From positions 62,001 to 126,000 of the forward strand of contig NZ_JAXMOH010000004.1 in NCBI RefSeq assembly GCF_034670005.1: 64,000 nt of DNA. The letters are read 5' to 3'. Position 1 is the stretch's first letter. Every line of letters begins with the position of its first letter. The DNA comes from Thalassobius sp034670005. GTDB lineage: Bacteria; Pseudomonadota; Alphaproteobacteria; Rhodobacterales; Rhodobacteraceae. The notes below the pieces were generated by a model. That model saw only the letters and a list, made by a program, of their open reading frames with translations, made no database searches and had not been told where the DNA came from. Made by a program: the position numbers and the translations under genes. Below, piece after piece: positions 27,155 to 34,369 of the stretch.

Positions 27155-28345
27155 ATGGCCTTACAGAAGATCAAGAACGCGCTTGGGTTCGGCACCGAAC
27201 AGAAGGCGCTCACCCTGACCGACCCCGACGCCCTGAGCCTGTTCGGGGTGCTGCCGACCACTTCCGGCGTATCCATCGGCCCCAGCACCGCCATGCGCGT
27301 TCCTGCTGTGGCCTGTGCGGTCGGGCTTATCTCCGAAACCATCGGCGCGCTGCCGTTCAAGCTCTATGGCCGCGCGGACAAATCCGCCTGGATTGACCAC
27401 CCTGCCTATCGACTGGTGCATGAAGAGGCGAACCCTTGGACCACAGCGGCAGAATTGCGCGAACAACTGACCCTTGATGCCCTTTTGCATGGGGAAGGTT
27501 ATGCTCAGGTGGTTCGCCTTGCCGACGACACTCCCTATGAACTGCATCGGCTGAAACCGGGCAAGGTGCAGCGCTTCGAGGAAAACGACGGCGAACCCTA
27601 TTACATGGTCTCGACCGACACCGGGCAGGTTCGGCTTTCCTATCGTGACGTGTTGCGCGTCGAGGCAATCGGTGGCGTCTCCCCGATCACACTGGGGCGA
27701 GAGGCTATCGCGCTGGCCCTTACGTTCGAGCAGCATATCAGTAGCTCGCTCAAGAACGGCACCCGGCTTTCAGGGGTGATTGAGCACCCGAACAAGCTGG
27801 ACGCCACGGCCAAACTCAATCTCCTGAAAGACTGGAAAGCAACCCATTCCGGGCAGAACACCGGCAACCCCGCAATTGCCGATGAAGGCGCGAAATTCGT
27901 CCCCATGGCGATGACCCTCGCCGATGCCGAGTTCGCAGAGAACCGCCTTGAGCAAATCCGTGAAATTGCGCGCGTGTTCCGGGTGCCGCCCACCATGCTC
28001 TTTGAGCTGTCGCGCGGCACATGGTCGAACACCGAGGAAATGGCCCGGCAATTCCTACAGATCACGCTCAAGCCGTGGCTGACCGATTGGGCAGGGGCCT
28101 ATGCCCGGTGCCTTCTGACCCCCGAGGAACGCGCTAACGCCTACTTTGAGGCCGTCACCGACGATCTGCTGACTACCGACACGGTAGCCCGTGCGACCGC
28201 ATACGGCCAGTATCGCAGCATGGGCGCGGTGACCGCGAATGAGGTCCGGGCCGGTCTGAACCTTCCGCCCCTGCCGGGCGGTGACACGCTGGACAATCCG
28301 CACATCACAACCCCCGACAACCGCACCAAGGACAAGGCCGCATGA
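27155..28345 (+). CDS. HK97-family portal protein
   Basis: 396 aa. It forms the dodecameric DNA entry ring at one capsid vertex. Family wording includes VPAVACAVGLISETIGALPFKLY near the N-terminus, LLHGEGYAQV, and RVPPTMLFELSRGTWSNTEEMARQF towards the end. ATG 27155 has GGCGGA upstream. It opens the structural operon, an unusual place, since terminase genes normally precede portal. Stop overlaps the next start as ATGA. Confidence 0.93.
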   Translation: MALQKIKNALGFGTEQKALTLTDPDALSLFGVLPTTSGVSIGPSTAMRVPAVACAVGLISETIGALPFKLYGRADKSAWIDHPAYRLVHEEANPWTTAAELREQLTLDALLHGEGYAQVVRLADDTPYELHRLKPGKVQRFEENDGEPYYMVSTDTGQVRLSYRDVLRVEAIGGVSPITLGREAIALALTFEQHISSSLKNGTRLSGVIEHPNKLDATAKLNLLKDWKATHSGQNTGNPAIADEGAKFVPMAMTLADAEFAENRLEQIREIARVFRVPPTMLFELSRGTWSNTEEMARQFLQITLKPWLTDWAGAYARCLLTPEERANAYFEAVTDDLLTTDTVARATAYGQYRSMGAVTANEVRAGLNLPPLPGGDTLDNPHITTPDNRTKDKAA

Positions 28346-28662
28346 ACCTGACCCACACCGCCTTTTTCGGTGACGGCGAATATACCTTCGCCCTGACCGA
28401 TGACATGATCGCCGAGCTTGAGCGCCTTGCCGATCTGGGGTTTGGGGCGCTCTACCTGCGCGCCGTCAACATGCAGTTCAAGCTCGCCGATCTGATCGAG
28501 GTTATCCGCCTTGGCCTGATCGGTGGCGGCACTACCCCGGAGAGGGCCGCGCAGCTCACCGACACCTACGCCCGGAACCGCCCGATTGATGAGCTGTATC
28601 CGTTGGCGCTGGACGTGCTGGACGCGCGTTGGGGTGGTGCTGCCGAAGACGAGGCCGCCTGA
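28342..28662 (+). CDS. GTA-type tail assembly chaperone-like protein
   Basis: 106 aa. YTFALTDDMIAELERLADLGFGALYLRA and LIEVIRLGLIGGGTTPERAAQL resemble the small gene transfer agent family proteins (RcGTA gp10 region; tail-chaperone type). Predicted cytoplasmic assembly factor. It overlaps portal at ATGA and the next gene at TGATG. A major tail protein, which normally precedes this gene, is absent. Confidence 0.7.
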   Translation: MNLTHTAFFGDGEYTFALTDDMIAELERLADLGFGALYLRAVNMQFKLADLIEVIRLGLIGGGTTPERAAQLTDTYARNRPIDELYPLALDVLDARWGGAAEDEAA

Positions 28663-29330
28663 TGCTGCGCAAGGTGCATCTCCACGGCAGCCTTGCCAAA
28701 CATGGCGAGGTGTTTGAGCTGGACGTGCTGACGGCTGCCGAGGCGCTGACTGCGCTTGCCGCCAACGTCCCGGCGATCATGGGTGATCTGCGCCAAGGTT
28801 CTTGGGTGGTCCTGCGCGGCGATCCTGAAACCGGCATGGCGCTGGATGAGGACGCGGTTGCGTCCATGCGGCTTGGTGCTGCCGATCTGCACATTATGCC
28901 TGAGCTGGTGGGTGCGAAGAGCGGCAACGGCACTATCAAGGCCATTCTTGGCGTTACCCTGATCGCTATCACCGCAGGTGGTGCCGCACCCTTCCTCGCT
29001 AACCCGATCATCGCCGGGGCTGGCACCACGTGGGGCAACGCTATCGGCCAGATGGGCGTTGCGATGGCCCTGACCGGCGTTTCTTCGATGCTCGCCCCCG
29101 AAACTGAGAGCGCCGACGAAGAAAAGAGCTTCACCATGACCGGCCCTGTCTCAGCTTACGGGCAGGGTCATGCAATCCCGATTGTCTACGGCGAGGTGAT
29201 CACCGGCGGGCTGCTGATTTCTGGCGGCATTGATGCCGATGGGCTGGAAACAGTCACCGACGAACCCGTTGCCACCCCTGACCCCGCAACTGTTGCGAAC
29301 GAACCTTTGAACCAAGAGCACGGACCCTGA
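28662..29330 (+). CDS. Tail assembly protein, lambda gpI-like
   Basis: 222 aa. The N-terminal ubiquitin-like part (LRKVHLHGSLAKHGEVFELDV) and the central hydrophobic glycine-rich segment (GVTLIAITAGGAAPF), then VSAYGQGHAIPIVYGEV, are the gpI pattern. In lambda-like phages gpI acts beside gpK and gpJ at the tail tip; neither is present here. Start ATG overlaps the previous stop as TGATG; a longer in-frame version is less likely. Confidence 0.75.
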   Translation: MLRKVHLHGSLAKHGEVFELDVLTAAEALTALAANVPAIMGDLRQGSWVVLRGDPETGMALDEDAVASMRLGAADLHIMPELVGAKSGNGTIKAILGVTLIAITAGGAAPFLANPIIAGAGTTWGNAIGQMGVAMALTGVSSMLAPETESADEEKSFTMTGPVSAYGQGHAIPIVYGEVITGGLLISGGIDADGLETVTDEPVATPDPATVANEPLNQEHGP

Positions 29331-29332
29331 CC

Positions 29333-30889
29333 ATGACCGACCGTATTGAGATTAAGGCGGCGCTTGCCGTCACCGACGCCGGAGAGATCACCGGCATTGC
29401 GTGGCCGTTCGGCAGCCCCGACCGGGTGGGCGACGTGATCGAAAAGGGCGCACTGACCGCGCCCGGCACCCTGCCGATGCTTTTTGCCCACGATCAGGGG
29501 CAGGTGATCGGCGTTTGGGATGAGATCGCGGAGACCCCCGAGGGCCTGACCGTCAAAGGCCGCTTGCTGGTGGATGACGTGGAGCGGGCGCGCGAGGTGC
29601 GCGCCATGATCCGCACCAAGGCCGTGTCCGGCCTGTCCATCGGCTTCGTCACCAAGAAGGCGCAGCGCCACGCCAAGGGCCGCACCATCACCGCCGCAGA
29701 GCTGCACGAAATTTCTGTTGTCGCCGTTCCCGCGCATCCGGGCGCGCAGATCACTTCCATCAAGTCGGATGCACCCCAGACCCCCAAGCCCCTCAAGGAG
29801 AACCCCAAAGTGGAAAACGAGGAAATCGAAACCGAACAGAAGGCCGCGACCCCGGCCAACGACACGCCGCAGGTGCCGCAGATCGACACCAAGGCGTTCA
29901 ACGAGATCAAGGACCGGCTGGACCGGCTGGAAGCCAAGGGCAACCGTCCCCAGATCACCGGCCCGGCGAACCCCGTCATGGGCGCGGACGAGGTGAAGGC
30001 GTTCACCGGCTATCTGCGCACCGGCGACCCGACCGAGGTCAAGTCGCTGTCCTACGGGACCGGCACCGGCGGCATTCTGGCCCCCGAGACCGTGAGTAAG
30101 ACCATTCTGGAAAAGGTGGCCGAGTTCTCGCCTGTGCGCGGCGTGGCGCAGACCATCCAGATGAACGGGCCGCTGTTGCAGCTTCCCCGGCTGGTGAGCG
30201 AGGTTAATCCCGCTGCCGTGGCCGAAGGCGCAGCCAAGTCCGAGGATGAACCGACCTTCGAACAGATCGACGTGAAGCCCTTCGAGATGGGCGTGATTGT
30301 GCCTGTTACCAAGGTGCTGCTGGAAGATGCCCATATCGACCTGTCGGCATACCTGGGCGGCCACATCGCGCGCCGGTTCGGCCAGAAGGAAGCCGCGTGG
30401 TTCGTCAACGGCGACGGCGTGACCCAGCCGGAGGGCGTTCTGTCTTCGACCGAGGTTGCCAATAACGAAATCGCCGCAATCGACGCCGATGCACTGATCG
30501 ACCACTTCTATTCGCTCAAGACCGCCTACGCGGCCACTGGCGTGTGGATGATGAACCGCAAGACGATGGCCGTTGTCCGCAAGCTCAAGGATGCTGACGG
30601 GCAGTATCTGTGGCAGTCGGGCCTTGCCGCCGGCCAGCCGGCCATGTTGCTGGGCCGCCCGGTCTATGAAGCCGTGGATATGCCCGACCCGACCGCCGGG
30701 GCAACGCCGATCATCTTCGGCGACTTCGCCACCGGCTACGCCGTGGCGGATCGTGTCGGCTTCGAGATCATCCGCGATGAGCTGACTGGCGCAGCCAACG
30801 GCATGGTCAAGTTCGTGGCCCGTCGCCGCGTGGGTGGCCGTGTGGTGATGGGTGAAGCCCTCGCCAAGCTGTCGCTGGCCGCCGCGTAA
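29333..30889 (+). CDS. Fused prohead protease and HK97-fold major capsid protein
   Basis: 518 aa. Residues about 1-150 are a peptidase U35-type protease (GIAWPFGSPDRVGDVIEKGAL, then MLFAHDQGQVIG with the catalytic His, and VSGLSIGF with Ser). A charged helical stretch (about 165-210) would serve as the delta/scaffold region. The capsid domain follows, with GGILAPETVSKTILEKV, WFVNGDG and the C-terminal P-domain-like end. Fusion of protease and capsid is a known variation. It lies 2 bp after the gpI-like gene and 2 bp before the next. Confidence 0.92.
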   Translation: MTDRIEIKAALAVTDAGEITGIAWPFGSPDRVGDVIEKGALTAPGTLPMLFAHDQGQVIGVWDEIAETPEGLTVKGRLLVDDVERAREVRAMIRTKAVSGLSIGFVTKKAQRHAKGRTITAAELHEISVVAVPAHPGAQITSIKSDAPQTPKPLKENPKVENEEIETEQKAATPANDTPQVPQIDTKAFNEIKDRLDRLEAKGNRPQITGPANPVMGADEVKAFTGYLRTGDPTEVKSLSYGTGTGGILAPETVSKTILEKVAEFSPVRGVAQTIQMNGPLLQLPRLVSEVNPAAVAEGAAKSEDEPTFEQIDVKPFEMGVIVPVTKVLLEDAHIDLSAYLGGHIARRFGQKEAAWFVNGDGVTQPEGVLSSTEVANNEIAAIDADALIDHFYSLKTAYAATGVWMMNRKTMAVVRKLKDADGQYLWQSGLAAGQPAMLLGRPVYEAVDMPDPTAGATPIIFGDFATGYAVADRVGFEIIRDELTGAANGMVKFVARRRVGGRVVMGEALAKLSLAAA

Positions 30890-30891
30890 CC

Positions 30892-31518
30892 ATGAAGCCG
30901 CAGCTCGCATATGACGCAATCTCACTGGAATACGGCGGCAACGCCGTGTTCCTGCGCCCGTCTTTGCGGGCTGCCCTTCGCCTTGAGCAGCTGCACGGCG
31001 GTTTCCCCGAGCTGCTGCGCAAGATCGAAGAATTTGACACGCTCACCATCTGGCACGTTGTCAAGGAAAGCACCGGTATGGAGGCCAGTGAACCGCTGTT
31101 CGCTTACGTCGCTGCGCACCCCCTCAAGGACTTCCAGAAGGCCGCGCAGGGGCCGTGTGTCGAGCTGGTGGCAGCGTTCTTCCCCGAGGCACCGGAGACC
31201 ACCACCAAGCAGCCCAGCACCGCCGCACCGACGCCGTGGGGCGAGCTGTTCAAGGAGCTTTACGGCTTCGCAACCGGGTGGCTGGGCTGGACCCCGGAAA
31301 GCGCTTGGAACGCCACGCCGCAGGAGATCACCGACGCCTTCACCGCCCATGTCGCCAAGCTCAAGGCCATTCACGGCGATGCAGAGGACGCCGACACCGG
31401 CCCGACCAAGGAACAGCGCAGGCATAACGCCGACCTGGGCCTTGATCCTGACTTCGACCGGGCAGGGCTGCGCGCCCTGAAAGACCTGTCTGAGATGCGC
31501 GAGGGGATGGCGATATGA
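30892..31518 (+). CDS. Second tail assembly chaperone-like protein
   Basis: 208 aa. The middle to C-terminal part, WGELFKELYGFATGWLGWTPE followed by AWNATPQEITDAF, resembles phage tail chaperones of the GTA/TAC type. The N-terminal 100 residues (LRPSLRAALRLEQLHGGFPELLRKI) also look like a chaperone N-domain. It has a low-complexity TTTKQPSTAAPTP hinge at about residue 105. Stop overlaps the HNH gene as ATGA. Presence of two chaperone-like genes without a major tail protein is odd. Confidence 0.65.
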   Translation: MKPQLAYDAISLEYGGNAVFLRPSLRAALRLEQLHGGFPELLRKIEEFDTLTIWHVVKESTGMEASEPLFAYVAAHPLKDFQKAAQGPCVELVAAFFPEAPETTTKQPSTAAPTPWGELFKELYGFATGWLGWTPESAWNATPQEITDAFTAHVAKLKAIHGDAEDADTGPTKEQRRHNADLGLDPDFDRAGLRALKDLSEMREGMAI

Positions 31519-31901
31519 GTAAGCCCCCGCACTATTGCCAGTGTGGCCAGATCGTGCCCCACGGTGAGCGTTGCGCTTGTCAGATCAAGCGCACCCGTGC
31601 GCGTAACAAGCGCCACGATGCGAACCGCCCGAGCGCTGCCCGGCGCGGCTACAACCGTGCTTGGCGCGCTGCCCGTGACGCCTTCCTCAAGCTCTATCCC
31701 ACCTGCCGGATGTGCGGCGCATCTGCGACCGTTGTGGACCACATCAAAGCCCACCGTGGCGATGAGCGCCTGTTCTGGGATCGCACCAACTGGCAACCGC
31801 TGTGCGCGCCTTGTCACAATCGCCACAAGCAGAGGCAGGAGCGCGCCCCTTCTGAAACTCCTTTTACTACTACAACTACTATGATAGATTTATTGGAGTA
31901 G
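31515..31901 (+). CDS. HNH endonuclease
   Basis: 128 aa. A Cys-rich start (CQCGQIVPHGERCAC) is followed by a basic region and an HNH core: CRMC, VVDHIKAHRGD (Asp-His), TNW, and CAPCHNRHK, with two zinc-knuckle pairs. Such small HNH proteins sit beside terminase or capsid genes in many HK97-like phages and assist packaging cleavage. Here it lies far from terminase. The C-terminal tail is Thr-rich. Confidence 0.88.
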   Translation: MSKPPHYCQCGQIVPHGERCACQIKRTRARNKRHDANRPSAARRGYNRAWRAARDAFLKLYPTCRMCGASATVVDHIKAHRGDERLFWDRTNWQPLCAPCHNRHKQRQERAPSETPFTTTTTMIDLLE

Positions 31902-31914
31902 AAGGAGAATCGCC

Positions 31915-32358
31915 ATGCAAACCAAAACAATCGAAATCGACTTTGATATTCACAAGCTCATCGAGGCTGAGCGGCGCAGTTTTGACGAACCTGAATACGC
32001 CGCCTTGCGTCGACTGCTTGATCTGCCGGAAGCCGTCGCTCCTGTTGAAGCTGACGCTGTGAGTGAAGGAAGGCCCTTCATTCAAGACGGTGTCTCTATC
32101 CCGCATGGTTCGCTGGCACGAATGGAATACCTGCGTGGCAGTCAAGTCTACGAAGGTCAGTTTCTTGATGGCTACCTGGTCGTGGAGGGGAAGAAATTCT
32201 CTTCACTGTCTTCGGCTGCTGCTGCGGTTGCTGTGACCAAGGATGGCACGACACCCAGTCTGAATGGGTGGTTGTATTGGCAGGCTAAGTTTCCGGGGCA
32301 GAACCAGTGGCGCGCGCTCAGTGACTTGCGAAGTGCAGCTCGAAAACGGGGGAAGTAG
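31915..32358 (+). CDS. Two-domain DNA-binding protein: SeqA-N-like ribbon-helix-helix plus RAMA-like domain
   Basis: 147 aa. The first 38 residues (KTIEIDFDIHKLIEAERR, then ALRRLLDL) read like the SeqA N-terminal oligomerisation domain. Residues about 60-147 (GSLARMEYLRG, VYEGQFLDGYLVVEGKKFSSLSSAA split by variation, NGWLYWQ) read like a RAMA/DUF2924-type domain, found with restriction and modification enzymes. Neither assignment has been tested by search. AGGAG lies 7 nt before ATG. Its stop overlaps a small GTG-started ORF. Position after the HNH gene suggests a joint role in DNA cutting or modification sensing. Confidence 0.6.
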   Translation: MQTKTIEIDFDIHKLIEAERRSFDEPEYAALRRLLDLPEAVAPVEADAVSEGRPFIQDGVSIPHGSLARMEYLRGSQVYEGQFLDGYLVVEGKKFSSLSSAAAAVAVTKDGTTPSLNGWLYWQAKFPGQNQWRALSDLRSAARKRGK

Positions 32359-32528
32359 TGACACGCATTCTTGAACACATGGGCGGCTGGAAACGCGCTG
32401 GCTTCGATGACCACTCCCTCTCGGGGGTGGTCTTCGATTTTGAGCGCGATGAGGGGACCGGCGGGGGGAGGTCCGCACAAGACAGACCGAAAATAAGTTT
32501 TTCACCGAATGAGAAGGTTGAAGCATGA
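32358..32528 (+). CDS. Small 56-aa protein linking two operon genes
   Basis: GTG-started frame beginning MTRILEHMGGWKRAGFDD and rich in charged and Gly residues. It overlaps the preceding stop as TAGTG and the next gene's ATG as ATGA, so it exactly fills an otherwise empty 166-bp gap with coupled junctions. No family is recognised. Without it the operon would have its only real gap here. Confidence 0.45.
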   Translation: MTRILEHMGGWKRAGFDDHSLSGVVFDFERDEGTGGGRSAQDRPKISFSPNEKVEA

Positions 32529-32821
32529 CCGCAACAACGTCCCTTAGCCTGCTGAAATCGCAGCTCAATCTTGACCATGATCTTGATGACGACCTGCTTG
32601 CGCACAAGCTGGACGCCGCAGAAATCTGGATCGGCCACCACACCGGCACCGCCTTCGCCGCCGGTGATGCGGTGCTGACCGAGGCCGCGTTGCAGCTCGC
32701 CGCCTACTGGTATGAGCAACGCGAGAGCGCCAGCGACGTGACCCTGCGCCCGGTGCCGTTCGGTGTCTATGAGCTGCTGGCACCCTACAGGGAGGCAGTG
32801 ACCGGCCATGCCGCGCAGTAA
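32525..32821 (+). CDS. Phage gp6-like head-tail connector protein
   Basis: 98 aa, all-helical. LLKSQLNLDHDLDDDLLAHKLDAAEIWI and LQLAAYWYEQRESAS are the standard gp6-like pattern of adaptors that dock under the portal. Stop overlaps the gp10-like gene by 14 bp. Confidence 0.88.
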   Translation: MTATTSLSLLKSQLNLDHDLDDDLLAHKLDAAEIWIGHHTGTAFAAGDAVLTEAALQLAAYWYEQRESASDVTLRPVPFGVYELLAPYREAVTGHAAQ

Positions 32822-33242
32822 ATCCCTTGCAGAGCAATCGCGCATCCTGGGCGAGCGCCTGAAAGCTATCCCGGAGGCCGTGGTGCGCGATGTGCAGCCC
32901 GCCTTGATCAAGGGTGCCGAGGAAGTGGCAGCGACCATGCGCGCGCTGGTGCCGGTGGACGAAGGCGACCTGAAATCCTCTATCACCGTGACCGCGCCCG
33001 GCCAGACCACCCCGGCCTATGCCGAGGGCGGCGGCAAGCGCACCGCTGGCAGTAATCAGGCGCTGGTAACTGCCGGGAACGAGAAGGTGCGCCACGGCCA
33101 CCTTCAGGAGTTCGGCACCGTGAAGCAGGAGGCCCAGCCGTTCATGCGCCCCGGTGCCCGGCTGGCGATGCCGAAGGCAAAGCGCCGGATCAGCCGCGCA
33201 ATCGGTCAAGCGATCAAGAAGGCGGCGGAGGGTGACGCATGA
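32808..33242 (+). CDS. HK97 gp10-family protein
   Basis: 144 aa. VRDVQPALIKGAEEVAATMRALVPVDEGDLKSSI and HGHLQEFGT, then AQPFMRPG, match the gp10 family of neck/tail completion factors. Overlaps both neighbours in the reading direction. Confidence 0.9.
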   Translation: MPRSKSLAEQSRILGERLKAIPEAVVRDVQPALIKGAEEVAATMRALVPVDEGDLKSSITVTAPGQTTPAYAEGGGKRTAGSNQALVTAGNEKVRHGHLQEFGTVKQEAQPFMRPGARLAMPKAKRRISRAIGQAIKKAAEGDA

Positions 33243-33658
33243 TCGACCCCAGCATTGAATTTCAGACCGCTATCCGGGCCGCGCTGATCGGCCACCCCGA
33301 GGTGAGCGCCCTTGTCCATGCCGAACACGTCCGGGCCGGTTCGACACGCCCCGACAAGCTGCCCACGATCATCATGGCGAACCCTCAGATGATCAATCTG
33401 GGCCGGGCAAGTGGCGGCCAGTATCTGACGCGCGTTTTCATCGACCTGCACATCTGGGCACTGGAAGACGGCGCGGATATGGCCCGGCAGATCGGCGCGG
33501 CGGCGTCTGTCGCGCTGTGGGATGCACCGGCCAGCCCCACAGTGGGGATTGATGCCTATGAGCGCCCGAGCTTCGCCTACATGCGCGACCCTGACCCGGA
33601 ACGGGCCTACTGCCACGGTGTCGGCACCGTCGAAGGCGTGATCCGGTGGAGGGTGTGA
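33239..33658 (+). CDS. DUF3168 tail completion (terminator) protein
   Basis: 139 aa. The pattern FQTAIRAALIGHPEVSALV at the N-terminus, YLTRVFIDLHIW in the middle and GVIRWRV at the end is typical of DUF3168 proteins (lambda gpU-like tail terminator). ATGA overlap with the gp10-like gene. Confidence 0.87.
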   Translation: MIDPSIEFQTAIRAALIGHPEVSALVHAEHVRAGSTRPDKLPTIIMANPQMINLGRASGGQYLTRVFIDLHIWALEDGADMARQIGAAASVALWDAPASPTVGIDAYERPSFAYMRDPDPERAYCHGVGTVEGVIRWRV

Positions 33659-33660
33659 CC

Positions 33661-33981
33661 ATGATCCGGGCAGGCAAACTTGATCGGCAGATCACCATCA
33701 CGCGCGAGGCCGAAACCGTGGCCGCGTCCGGTGCGGTTTCGAAAGCATGGGCACCCGTGGCGACCGTCCGGGCCGAGCTGGTGCAGCGTAGCGCTGATGA
33801 ATTCCTGACCGGGTTCGGCGAGGCCGATGCAGGTGGCGCGGTGTTCCGCATCCGGTATCTGGCCGGGATCACCACCGCCGACCGCGTTACGTTCGACGGC
33901 GTGGCCCACGATATTGACGAAATCGCGGAGCAGGGCCGCAAGCGCGGCCTTGAACTGCGGTGTTCGAGGGTGGCGGCATGA
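33661..33981 (+). CDS. Head-tail adaptor (head closure) protein
   Basis: 106 aa, beginning MIRAGKLDRQITITRE, the usual start of SPP1 gp16/HK97 head-closure proteins. VRAELVQRSADEFL and FRIRYLAGIT follow. ATG 33661 has GGAGGG upstream; an in-frame start 15 bp earlier is less favoured. In most phages this gene precedes gp10 and DUF3168; here it follows them. Confidence 0.88.
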   Translation: MIRAGKLDRQITITREAETVAASGAVSKAWAPVATVRAELVQRSADEFLTGFGEADAGGAVFRIRYLAGITTADRVTFDGVAHDIDEIAEQGRKRGLELRCSRVAA

Positions 33982-34367
33982 GTGTGCATTCGCGCGGCGT
34001 GAAGCCTGCCCTTACCCCCGACAACGACGCCCTGACTAAAGCGCCGCCGGTGCCCAAGCACCTGTCACCCCACGCCAAGGTGGAGTGGAAGCGGATTATG
34101 CCGCAGCTTGTTGCCCGGCGCATCATCACCAAAGCCGACTTGGCCGGGGTGGAAAACTATTGCGCGGCGGTTGGCGCTGCGCGCACCATTGCCGACACCA
34201 TGAGCGCCGGAGGGCTGCCCGATCTGAAACTTGGCGGGCTTCAAATCCGCTACATGCAGACCGCGCGCCAGCTCGCCGCCGAATACGGCCTGACCCCGAC
34301 AAGCCGCGCCCGGATCGGGGCAGGGGTGCCGGACGATGACGACGAAGTGAACCCGCTGAATATCTGA
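33978..34367 (+). CDS. Terminase small subunit, P27 family
   Basis: 129 aa. VPKHLSPHAKVEWKRIMPQLVARRIITKADLAGVENYC is typical P27 family wording: the small subunit recognises packaging-start DNA and activates the large subunit. YGLTPTSRARIG near the end is also characteristic. ATG 33978 overlaps the head-closure stop. It is 2 bp upstream of the large subunit. Confidence 0.9.
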   Translation: MSVHSRGVKPALTPDNDALTKAPPVPKHLSPHAKVEWKRIMPQLVARRIITKADLAGVENYCAAVGAARTIADTMSAGGLPDLKLGGLQIRYMQTARQLAAEYGLTPTSRARIGAGVPDDDDEVNPLNI

Positions 34368-34369
34368 GC

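Noticed and set aside
29186..30925. 579-codon open frame on the minus strand
   Set aside because: Antisense to the fused protease-capsid gene; low-complexity His/Arg/Gly composition typical of a shadow frame.
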